64,000 nucleotides of DNA from Nocardia concava NBRC 100430 (GTDB taxonomy: Bacteria; Actinomycetota; Actinomycetes; Mycobacteriales; Mycobacteriaceae). The translations under genes were made by a program, and so were the position numbers. The stretch is taken from contig NZ_BAFX01000150.1 in NCBI RefSeq assembly GCF_000308815.1, positions 1 to 64,000 of the forward strand, written 5' to 3'. Shown here piece after piece: positions 40,888 to 50,159 of this stretch. The notes below the pieces were generated by a model that saw only the letters and a list, made by a program, of their open reading frames with translations, did no database searches and had not been told where the DNA came from. How positions within the stretch are numbered: position 1 is the stretch's first letter; each line of letters begins with the position of its first letter.

Positions 40888-41588
40888 CCGACGACGGCGC
40901 GGACGAGGTTGTGGTCGGAGGCCCCGGCCACATCCTCGACGGCCAGGTCGCGCACCGGGATTCCGCGCCCGACCACGTGGTCGATGAACTGGGATTTCGA
41001 GCCGGAGTCCCGGGGGCGGGTCGGAATGGAATCCGGCGGGAAATCGGCGACGGAGTATTCCGGCCCCAGGGCCGCGGCCAGAGTGTCCCGGTCGATATTG
41101 AAGTCGCCCAGCAGGATTGCCGGATCGGAGGCGGTGAGCAGGCGCAGGCGTTCCAGCTGATCGGCGCGGCGCTCGTCACCGGTCACATGGGTGGCGACGA
41201 TCAGCAGTCCGTCGAGTTCGATGGCCAGCGCGCCCTTGCCCGGGTCGAAGAGGAAGGATTCGGCCGCGACATCCCGCGCGGTGCCATCGACAATGAGCAC
41301 GAGGTGCTCGGTCCGCGTATCCAGGACATTCGGCAGGCGGCGGGGCCGCGGTACCCGCGGATAGTCGAGGACGTGGAACTCCCTGCCCGGCAATGCCTTC
41401 CGCAGACTTGCCAGCTGGTCGCCACTGACCTCCATGAGCGCGATGACCGTCTCGGTGCGGGCCGCCACCGTGGCCGTCACGGCCGCGATGCGCTTGGCTT
41501 CCTCCGGCCAGCGGGCCGCGACATCGCTGGTCCAGTTATCGGCGTGCACACGGTGCAGGACATTCCAGCTGGCGACGGTGATCACCAC
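40884..41588 (-). CDS. endonuclease/exonuclease/phosphatase family protein
   Basis: A 234-aa EEP-fold protein. The metal-binding N-terminal SWNV (about residue 8), central LLGDFNID with catalytic Asp-Asn, and the C-terminal SDHN are the diagnostic triad of motifs. It hydrolyses phosphodiester or phosphoester bonds, but whether the substrate is DNA, lipid or a sugar phosphate is not readable. GTG start at 41588. Monocistronic, convergent with the AcuI-type gene. Confidence 0.85.
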   Translation of the reverse strand: MVITVASWNVLHRVHADNWTSDVAARWPEEAKRIAAVTATVAARTETVIALMEVSGDQLASLRKALPGREFHVLDYPRVPRPRRLPNVLDTRTEHLVLIVDGTARDVAAESFLFDPGKGALAIELDGLLIVATHVTGDERRADQLERLRLLTASDPAILLGDFNIDRDTLAAALGPEYSVADFPPDSIPTRPRDSGSKSQFIDHVVGRGIPVRDLAVEDVAGASDHNLVRAVVG

Positions 41589-41685
41589 AGCACCCTATGA
41601 GATCCGAACGGACCGTGTCGCTTTCGTTCGTCGAATCAACGCGGGTTTCATGTGAAACATCAACGGTTACTGGCTGATTGCCGCC

Positions 41686-42057
41686 TCAACCCGCTCCGGC
41701 CAGTACCTCCAGCGCGGCCGACAGGTGCGGCAGCGCGGGCGCACCGTAGGAGGTGGCGATCTCGGCCAGCGCCCGGGCCAGGTGCGGCGCGATCCCGGCG
41801 GCCGGGAGCACCTCCTCGGCCAGCACGATTCCGCCGACGATGTGGTCGGCCTTGATGCGGTCGTCGCGGGTGAGCTCGTAACGCCAGGAACCGATCTGGA
41901 CCCGCTCCGGCTCGGAGCGGAACATCGATTTGCGCGGCGGGGTCCGGGTAACTCCGGGGACGCCGGCGAAGACATTGAAGACCAGACCCAGCCCACCGGG
42001 CCCGTCGAGGGCCGCGTTGATGGCGCGGGTGGCGGTGTCGATATCGAAGTCGGTCAC
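41686..42057 (-). CDS. hypothetical 123-aa protein coupled to a YbjQ-type gene
   Basis: Starts VTDFDIDTATRAINAALDGPGG (GTG at 42057) and includes LVFNVFAGVPGVTRTPPRKSMF and RADHIVGGIVLAEEVL-like sequence; no recognised motif. The start overlaps the YbjQ gene stop as GTGA, so it is translated with it. The pairing with YbjQ repeats hints at a heavy-metal- or stress-related accessory, but this is only guilt by association. Confidence 0.6.
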   Translation of the reverse strand: MTDFDIDTATRAINAALDGPGGLGLVFNVFAGVPGVTRTPPRKSMFRSEPERVQIGSWRYELTRDDRIKADHIVGGIVLAEEVLPAAGIAPHLARALAEIATSYGAPALPHLSAALEVLAGAG

Positions 42058-42860
42058 GAATTCATCCCGAGGGTGAACGTCGGCGTGATGGGATCGCCCT
42101 CGCCCATGCGGCGGATGGCGGTGCCGGAGGCGTAGAACTCCACCGTGTGATATCCCCAGGCGTAGTTGGAGATATCGACGCTCACGCCGGTGACACCGGT
42201 CGCGCCATCGCGTTCCGCCTCCGCCTGCATGCGGGACATGGCCAGCTCGCGGGCCTGGTAATTGCCCTGGGTCCACTGCGGCATTTCCATATTGCGGCCC
42301 ATCTGACTGAGCATCTGGCGGAAGCCCTGGACGGCCACGTGGAAAACGCAATTGCCCATGACGAACGCGACGGGCGCGTAGCCGGTGCGCATGAGCGTCA
42401 CCAGATCCTGACCGGAGAGGTGACTGGTGAAGGCCTGACCGTTCGGACGCCGGTAGCTGCCAGGGGATTTCGCGTACCGGACCGCGGTGCCGACGGCGAT
42501 GAACTCCAGATGCTCCATGGATTCGCCGTGCTGCCGCCATTCCAGGCGCACGCCCACCACCCCGTCGGCCTTGAGCGCGTCGGCCTCGGCCTGCATGCGG
42601 GACATGGCATTCCAGCGCGCCCGGTAGGTGGCCTCGGTCAGGACCGGGAGCTCCTGCTGCTGGCGCATGCCGGTGAACTGGAAGCCGACGTGATAGACGG
42701 ACACGCCCATCACCAGATCGATCGGGTCGAAGCCCGCGCCGTGCAGCAGTGCGAATTCGTTGACCGACAGGTCGGAAGTGAAGATGCGGTTCGCGTGCGA
42801 GAGACGCTCGCCCGCGACTTGATCGAGCTGGCCGGGCTGTGCCGGATCGTTCGGCTGCAT
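42054..42860 (-). CDS. YbjQ/DUF74 heavy-metal-binding domain protein, duplicated domain
   Basis: A 268-aa protein with two YbjQ-type repeats, each resembling the heavy-metal-binding domain fold: FDPIDLVMGVSVYHVGFQ with AMSRMQAEADALKADGVVGVRLEW in the first, and APVAFVMGNCVFHVAVQGF with AMSRMQAEAERDGATGVTGVSVDI in the second. The ATG at 42860 is preferred over 42875 because GGAGGG lies 7 bases upstream of it and would fall inside the longer version. Cytoplasmic. Function unknown; metal binding is inferred from the family. Operon with the downstream 123-aa protein. Confidence 0.78.
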   Translation of the reverse strand: MQPNDPAQPGQLDQVAGERLSHANRIFTSDLSVNEFALLHGAGFDPIDLVMGVSVYHVGFQFTGMRQQQELPVLTEATYRARWNAMSRMQAEADALKADGVVGVRLEWRQHGESMEHLEFIAVGTAVRYAKSPGSYRRPNGQAFTSHLSGQDLVTLMRTGYAPVAFVMGNCVFHVAVQGFRQMLSQMGRNMEMPQWTQGNYQARELAMSRMQAEAERDGATGVTGVSVDISNYAWGYHTVEFYASGTAIRRMGEGDPITPTFTLGMNS

Positions 42861-42909
42861 GGGTCCGCCCTCCATCGGAAGTCACTCCGACTTTACGACC
42901 TGAATATGC

Positions 42910-42948
42910 CGAGAGCCGTGCGTCTTCACGGAAGACGCACGGCTCTCG
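42910..42948 (-). terminator. terminator of lon
   Basis: A perfect 18-bp stem (CGAGAGCCGTGCGTCTTC with complement) and 3-base loop, 12 bases beyond the lon stop codon on the minus strand. It separates lon from the YbjQ gene. Confidence 0.85.
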
Positions 42949-42960
42949 ATCATTCGGCCG

Positions 42961-45405
<2,445 letters not shown>

Positions 45406-45424
45406 GTCTTCGACCCCTTCCAAG

Positions 45425-45445
45425 GTTGAGCGTTACCTACTCAAC
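45425..45445. promoter_or_regulatory. HAIR-like operator for HspR upstream of lon
   Basis: GTTGAGC-N7-ACTCAAC (arms 45425-45431 and 45439-45445), against the HspR-binding HAIR consensus CTTGAGT-N7-ACTCAAG. The arms differ from consensus only at the outer bases and one inner position. It sits 20 bases upstream of the lon GTG and is the site through which HspR represses lon in Streptomyces; heat-shock control is inferred here. Confidence 0.75.
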
Positions 45446-45544
45446 CCAAGGGGTATACCGATTGTTCCGCGACCTTGTTCGCCGGGGGCGAACATGAGAA
45501 GGGCCAGGTCGAGACCGAATTCAGATTGGGTGTTGACGAGCTAG

Positions 45545-45580
45545 GCTAAAGCGATTAGCTTTATGGCTATCGCAGTTAGC
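45545..45580. promoter_or_regulatory. two tandem TetR-type operators before the hydrolase-regulator operon
   Basis: GCTAA-N5-TTAGC at 45545-45559 and GCTAT-N5-TTAGC at 45566-45580: two copies with the same arm-spacer-arm architecture, starting 21 bp apart (two helical turns). They lie 24-59 bases before the start of the alpha/beta hydrolase, whose operon also encodes a TetR protein, so they are the probable autoregulatory sites of that regulator. Confidence 0.65.
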
Positions 45581-45603
45581 TACTCCCAGAGAGTGTAAAG
45601 ACC

Positions 45604-46455
45604 ATGACGCAGTACGTGGACATCGACGGTGGACGGATCGCCTACGACGAGACGGGTGAGGGCCCGCTGGTCGTGCTGTCGCACGGCATGGGTATCGACC
45701 GGAACGTGAACAAGCATCTGGTGCCGCTGCTGGTGGCCGCCGGGTACCGGGTGGTCAACACCGATATGCGCGGCCACGGCGAGTCGAGCATGGAGTGGGC
45801 GTCGGAGACCGGCAAGGAGGCGATCAGCCGGACCGATGTGGCCAATGATCTGCTGGCGGTCATCGAGCAGCTGGGCGGCGGGCCCGCCATCGTGATCGGG
45901 CACTCGCTCTCCGGCGGCTCGGCGACCATCGCGGCGGCGCTGCGGCCCGATCTGGTGCGGGCCATCGTGGAGATCAACCCGTTCACGCTCACCCAGAAGG
46001 CGGACATCGCAGCGCTTTTCACCAATGCGCGCCACCGCGGCGGGATGATCCCGCTGATGGGCACCATGATCTTCAAGAGCCTCGGGCAGTGGCTGAAGTA
46101 CCTGAAGGTGGCCATGCCGTCCGACCCGGCCGACCGCGACGAGTACCTGGCCGAGGTCGAGGCCAAGCTGCGCGAGCCCGGCCGGTTCGCCGAGTTCATG
46201 AAGACCGGTAAGTCGACCCCCGCGGACGCGGAAGCCCAGGTGCCCAACGTGACCCGGCCCGCGCTCATCATCATGGGCACCGCCGATCCCGACTTCCCGA
46301 GCCCCGAGGCCGAGGGCAAGCGCATCGTCGCCGCGCTGCCGGAGGGTCTGGGCAGCCTGGGCCTGGTCGAGGGCACCGGCCACTACCCGCAGTTCGAACA
46401 GCCCGAGCGGGTGGCCGAGCTGGTGCTGCCGTTCCTGAAGGAACACCATGCCTAG
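45604..46455 (+). CDS. alpha/beta hydrolase (operon with TetR regulator)
   Basis: A 283-aa alpha/beta-hydrolase. The oxyanion loop is VVLSHGMGIDRN, the nucleophile elbow is VIGHSLSGGS (Ser), the acid lies near LIIMGTADPDFPSPEAEG, and the His is in VEGTGHYPQFEQPE, so the triad appears complete. It probably hydrolyses an ester, lactone or epoxide; no substrate clue. ATG at 45604. The gene overlaps the downstream tetR start by 8 bases. Expression is probably set by the TetR protein acting on the tandem repeats before this gene. Confidence 0.88.
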   Translation: MTQYVDIDGGRIAYDETGEGPLVVLSHGMGIDRNVNKHLVPLLVAAGYRVVNTDMRGHGESSMEWASETGKEAISRTDVANDLLAVIEQLGGGPAIVIGHSLSGGSATIAAALRPDLVRAIVEINPFTLTQKADIAALFTNARHRGGMIPLMGTMIFKSLGQWLKYLKVAMPSDPADRDEYLAEVEAKLREPGRFAEFMKTGKSTPADAEAQVPNVTRPALIIMGTADPDFPSPEAEGKRIVAALPEGLGSLGLVEGTGHYPQFEQPERVAELVLPFLKEHHA

Positions 46456-47020
46456 GGTCGGGCTGAGCAAGACCGACGTCGTCGCCGCGGGGGCCGCCCT
46501 CGCCGACGAGGTCGGTTTCGCGAATCTGTCGCTGGGCGCGCTCGCGCAGCGGGTCGGCGTGCGAACGCCCTCGCTGTACAAGCACATCGAGAGCCTGGCC
46601 GATCTGCGGCACGGTATCGCCGTGCTCGCCATGACCGAACTCGATCAGCGGGTCCGCGACGCCATGCACGGCAAGACGGGCAGCGCGGCACTGGCGGCCT
46701 TCGCCAATACCTTCCGCGAGTATGTCGTTCAGCATCCCGGCCGCTATGCCGCCACGGTCGGCGAACCGCTCGGCGGGCCGGATGATCCACTGCTGCAATC
46801 CAGTTCGCGCATGCTCGATTCCATGCAGGTGGTGCTGCGCGGCTACGGCGTCGCCGAGGACGACATGGTGCATGCCCTGCGGACACTACGGTGCACCTTC
46901 CATGGCTTCGCCACCCTGCAATCCTCCGACGGCTTCCAGTGGAGCGGCGACTCCGAGGACAGTTTCGACTGGATGATCCGCTTCCTCGACCGCGGGCTCA
47001 GCGAAATCGGCTCACGCTGA
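46448..47020 (+). CDS. TetR/AcrR family transcriptional regulator
   Basis: A 190-aa regulator. N-terminal helix-turn-helix (residues about 10-55): DVVAAGAALADEVGFANLSLGALAQRVGVRTPSLYKHIESLADL. The C-terminal ligand domain has the TetR_C-like CTFHGFATLQ segment (WHG-type). It binds DNA as a dimer and releases on ligand. Coupled by an 8-base overlap to the hydrolase gene, so hydrolase and regulator are one operon; the tandem inverted repeats at 45545-45580 are its likely operators. Confidence 0.88.
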   Translation: MPRVGLSKTDVVAAGAALADEVGFANLSLGALAQRVGVRTPSLYKHIESLADLRHGIAVLAMTELDQRVRDAMHGKTGSAALAAFANTFREYVVQHPGRYAATVGEPLGGPDDPLLQSSSRMLDSMQVVLRGYGVAEDDMVHALRTLRCTFHGFATLQSSDGFQWSGDSEDSFDWMIRFLDRGLSEIGSR

Positions 47021-47073
47021 ACCGGATTGCGGGACCATGAAAACAACACTGGCAACGAAGGTGTTGGAGTGTC

Positions 47074-47916
47074 ATGGAGCAGTTCATATTCGACGGGACC
47101 CGCCTGGCCTTCGTGCGGCAAGGTGAGACCGGGCCGCCCGTGGTCATGCTGCACAGTGCGGGGTCCTCGCATCTCATCTGGACGCCGCTCATGGCGGCGC
47201 TGTCGCGCGATTACCGCTGTTACGCAGTCGATCTGCCGGGATACGGCGAATCGGATCGGCCCGCGGACGGGTACACGCTGGAGCGCTATACCGAGTTGAT
47301 CTGTGCGTTTCTCATGCAGCACGGGCTCACGGATGCGGGGTTGGTCGGTAATTGCGTCGGGTCGGCGATCAGTCTCACGCTCGCTCGGCGGTATCCGGAA
47401 TTGTTCCGGGCGGTGGTCGCGATCAATCCGCTGACCGAATCGACTGCCATGCAGGGGGATTGGCGGCGGGCCGCACGCTTGGTGCGGGGCGCGCCCGACG
47501 GCACCGTGCGGGCGCTGAGCGGGTGGCACACGCCGCGCTGGTTCGCCCGAAGGACCGCACGGTCCTGGTTCACCACCCGGCGCGCCTATCGGGAAAGCCC
47601 CTATGTCGCGCCGCTGGCGGCGACCGGGTTCCCGGCGCGGGCGCTCGTCCAGCTGGTGCGCGATCTTTCCGCCTTTGCGGCCCTGGATGATTGGCCCGAT
47701 CGGGGCGAGCTGCCACCGCTCTGCGTGATCTGGGGTAATCAGAATCGGGTGCTGTCGGCGGCGGCCGGGCGCATCGTGAACGAGAAGCTGCGGCCCGATC
47801 GCGCCGAATACCTCGACGGGTGCGGGCACGTGCCGATGCTGGAACGATCGGCCGCGGTGACCGAGATCGTCAGCGACTTCCTCGCCGCGCACCTCCCGGC
47901 GGACCACGTCCACTGA
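47074..47916 (+). CDS. alpha/beta hydrolase with Cys at the nucleophile position
   Basis: A 280-aa alpha/beta-fold protein. Oxyanion region VVMLHSAGSSHLIW. The nucleophile elbow reads VGNCVGS, Cys94 where Ser is usual. The acid residue is near VIWGNQNRVLS, and the His is in LDGCGHVPMLE. Cys nucleophiles are known in dienelactone hydrolase and PHA synthase branches of the fold. ATG at 47074 with TTGGAG 5 bases upstream. It follows the tetR by 53 bases and may still belong to its regulon. Ser-to-Cys might change the reaction or only lower the rate. Confidence 0.82.
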   Translation: MEQFIFDGTRLAFVRQGETGPPVVMLHSAGSSHLIWTPLMAALSRDYRCYAVDLPGYGESDRPADGYTLERYTELICAFLMQHGLTDAGLVGNCVGSAISLTLARRYPELFRAVVAINPLTESTAMQGDWRRAARLVRGAPDGTVRALSGWHTPRWFARRTARSWFTTRRAYRESPYVAPLAATGFPARALVQLVRDLSAFAALDDWPDRGELPPLCVIWGNQNRVLSAAAGRIVNEKLRPDRAEYLDGCGHVPMLERSAAVTEIVSDFLAAHLPADHVH

Positions 47917-47943
47917 GCGCTCGCCCGGCCTAGCATGAGGCCC

Positions 47944-48975
47944 ATGACCGACACCATGCTGGCAGCCCGACTACACCTGGGACCGCGCTCGGAATCCCCG
48001 CGCTCACGGCGACTGGAATTGAACGAGGTGCCGATCCCGCAGCCGGGACCGGATCATGTGCTGGTCAAGGTGGAGGCCGCGGGCGTGTGCCTGTCGGATG
48101 TGCACCTGATCGACGGGACGCTCACGCCGCTGTTCCTGAAGGACGACGTGGTGACGCTCGGGCACGAGGTGGCGGGCACGGTGCATGCGCTGGGTCCCGG
48201 GGTGACCAGCGCGAAGGTGGGGGATCGAGTCGTATTGCAGGCGGGTGAGCTTCGTGATGGAGCAACCTTCACCCGGGGTGTGGACTACGACGGCGGCTGG
48301 GCCGAGTACACGCTGGCGCGGGTGGACACGCTGGTGCCGCTCCCCGATGAACTGCCGTTCGAGCAGGCCTGCTTCATTCCCGATGCGGTGTCCACGCCGT
48401 GGGCCGCCATCACCGCCACCGCCGAGGTGAAAGCCGGTGAGGCCGTGGGCGTCTGGGGTGTGGGCGGGCTGGGCGCGCACGGGGTGCAGTTGCTGCGCCT
48501 GGTCGGCGCCGCGCCGATCATCGCGGTGGATCCGCTGCCCGCGGCCCGCGAGCGGGCGCTGGAGTTCGGCGCGGACCTGGCCCTCGACCCGGCCGATCCG
48601 GACCTGCGCGCCAAGGTTTTCCAGGCGACCGGCACCGGTCTGGCGGCCGCCTTCGACTTCGCGGGCGTGGCCCCGGTCCGCGAGCAGGCCGTGGTCTGCC
48701 TCGCCCCGCAGGGCCGCCTGGTCCTGGTCGGCCTCACCGACAAGCCCATCACCATCACCGGCGGCACCGCCTTCAGCTTCTTCCAGCAGCAGGTCCGCGG
48801 CCACTACGGCTCCGCCCCCGAGGACGTCAGCAAACTGGTGAAACTCCAAGGCCTGCAACGGGTCGACTTCTCCCGCTCGGTCAGCGCCGTCGTCCCCCTC
48901 GCCGACGCCCCCAAGGCCGTCCACGCCCTGGAGGCGAAGGAAGGCAACCCGATCCGGATCGTCCTGAAGCCCTGA
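47944..48975 (+). CDS. zinc-type alcohol dehydrogenase (MDR), no structural zinc
   Basis: A 343-aa MDR enzyme. Catalytic zinc ligands are visible at GVCLSDVH (Cys) and GHEVAG (His, Glu); the NAD(P)-binding Rossmann loop is VWGVGGLGAHGVQLL. The four-Cys structural-zinc loop is missing: the segment after VVLQAGELRDG has no Cys cluster. Oxidises an alcohol to an aldehyde with NAD(P)+. ATG at 47944 (an ATG at 47935 is also in frame). The convergent fragment behind it overlaps by no bases but ends one base after its stop. Confidence 0.85.
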   Translation: MTDTMLAARLHLGPRSESPRSRRLELNEVPIPQPGPDHVLVKVEAAGVCLSDVHLIDGTLTPLFLKDDVVTLGHEVAGTVHALGPGVTSAKVGDRVVLQAGELRDGATFTRGVDYDGGWAEYTLARVDTLVPLPDELPFEQACFIPDAVSTPWAAITATAEVKAGEAVGVWGVGGLGAHGVQLLRLVGAAPIIAVDPLPAARERALEFGADLALDPADPDLRAKVFQATGTGLAAAFDFAGVAPVREQAVVCLAPQGRLVLVGLTDKPITITGGTAFSFFQQQVRGHYGSAPEDVSKLVKLQGLQRVDFSRSVSAVVPLADAPKAVHALEAKEGNPIRIVLKP

Positions 48976-49305
48976 TCAGCCCAGCCGACGCTGAAAAGCG
49001 TTGGCGCACTGACCGTTCGAGAGATCAACGGTGTAGACCCCCAGGTCCGCGGACGTGGGGGTCAGCTCCAGCACCATGAACCCCAGATCGGTGTAGTTCT
49101 CGTACAGCGCACCATTCGCCGTGTGCTTGCCACCCGGCGACGGCTCCCCGTGCACCGACTTCGCGGCCGCCCCGGAAATGATCTGCCGGGTCCCCTTCGA
49201 CGCGACATTGGGTTCCAGCACCTGCAACGAATGGTCATGCCCCGACAGCAGGAACTGACACCGCCCCACCACATGCGCCTCGAAGAAGTCCTTCAAAGCG
49301 CCCAT
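48976..49305 (-). pseudogene. remnant of metallophosphoesterase (purple acid phosphatase-like)
   Basis: A 109-residue open frame matches only the C-terminal end of a metallophosphoesterase: FLLSGHDHSLQVLEPN contains the GHDH metal motif, then an ending typical of acid phosphatases (TDLGFMVLELTP). The full family is about three to four times longer. Immediately upstream in frame is a TGA, and no other part of the enzyme is visible, so the rest of the gene has been lost. Probably a non-functional remnant; start at 49305 is only the first ATG. Confidence 0.7.
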
Positions 49306-49360
49306 TGATCGGCTCGACGCTCAACCCCTCGTATTCCCCGGCATTCCCGAGCGTCGGTGA

Positions 49361-49687
49361 TCAAGCCGTTGCGCGCAGGCTGGACAAGACTCGGATGGCG
49401 TCGGAGAGCGGGATCATGCGCCCGGGTTGTTCGGAGGCCAGGCCCATTTCGATGTATTGGCGGATCAGCATGCTCGCGGTGATGCAGTGCTCTGCGGCCG
49501 TCTCCCGGATGCGGTCCCGTAGTTCAGCGGGAAGCTTCAGGGAGGTAGTGACCATTCCGGTCTCGATCTCGTCGGTGGTCGGCGGCAGCGGCGGCACAGC
49601 GGCGCTGTCGTCGAACGTCAGGCCGCCCAGAAACTCGGCGGCTTCATCAGGGCTGCGCGGGTAGCCGGGTTCTGTCGGATCGCTCAT
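49361..49687 (-). CDS. ribbon-helix-helix antitoxin-like protein (BrnA-like)
   Basis: A 108-aa protein. Residues about 45-90, VTTSLKLPAELRDRIRETAAEHCITASMLIRQYIEMGL, form a ribbon-helix-helix (CopG/Arc-like) DNA-binding motif with the strand TTSLKLP. The N-terminal half is acidic and Pro-rich, as in antitoxins that wrap their toxins. ATG at 49687 is selected because GGGAGG lies 7 bases upstream; the longer 49702 start is inside that site. It overlaps the stop of the BrnT-like gene (ATGA), so the two are coupled. Confidence 0.78.
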   Translation of the reverse strand: MSDPTEPGYPRSPDEAAEFLGGLTFDDSAAVPPLPPTTDEIETGMVTTSLKLPAELRDRIRETAAEHCITASMLIRQYIEMGLASEQPGRMIPLSDAIRVLSSLRATA

Positions 49688-49971
49688 TGGTTGGCCTCCC
49701 ATGCGTTGTACTCGGTGAGCTGGTGCGGTCCCATCGGCACGGCCATCAGGATTTCCCAGCGTGTGGAGGGTGAAGGCAGCTGCCGCAGCATAACTACCAA
49801 CGGACGGCCCTCATCGCTGCGACCCCACACCGTCAGCACTGGTAGGCCCTGGTCGGTGCGGGCCGACCGTGGCCACCGGTGAGACGAATACAGGACTTCC
49901 ATCACCTCCCAGGTGCGAACCTGAAATCGCTGGAGGAACTGTTTGGCTGTCGGTGACCATACGTACTCCAC
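49684..49971 (-). CDS. BrnT-like toxin candidate
   Basis: A 95-aa protein starting VEYVWSPTAKQFLQRFQVRTWEVMEVLYSSHRW (GTG at 49971). A strand starting with W-x-P, then a helix, a second strand GLPVLTVWGRSDEGRPLVVML and the C-terminal WEILMAVPMGPHQLTEYNAW match the layout of BrnT-family RNase toxins (strand, helix, conserved Arg, strand pair, YE-type ending), but the match is distant. A longer upstream frame to 50133 is unlikely, as it covers the palindromic promoter region. First gene of the pair with the RHH antitoxin. Toxin activity not shown. Confidence 0.55.
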   Translation of the reverse strand: MEYVWSPTAKQFLQRFQVRTWEVMEVLYSSHRWPRSARTDQGLPVLTVWGRSDEGRPLVVMLRQLPSPSTRWEILMAVPMGPHQLTEYNAWEANQ

Positions 49972-49981
49972 CGCGCCACCA

Positions 49982-49997
49982 TAATACCTTGGTATTA
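49982..49997. promoter_or_regulatory. palindromic operator of the toxin-antitoxin pair
   Basis: TAATACC-TT-GGTATTA: two 7-bp arms separated by 2 bases, 11 bases upstream of the BrnT-like start. A single RHH-dimer-sized site with an AT-rich core, as expected for antitoxin autoregulation. Confidence 0.65.
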
Positions 49998-50159
49998 CCC
50001 AATGGTGGCGTTTGCTGGTCGGCGGTTGCAGCACCGCTCTTGGACACCGGCGACACGAGAGGTTCTTCCAGGTCGGGAGCTTTTGACAGGGGTCCGGAGC
50101 GGTGAGAGTGTTGGGAGTCCGTTTTCTCACCATCAGCTCGGCAGTAGGGGGACGCTGGT

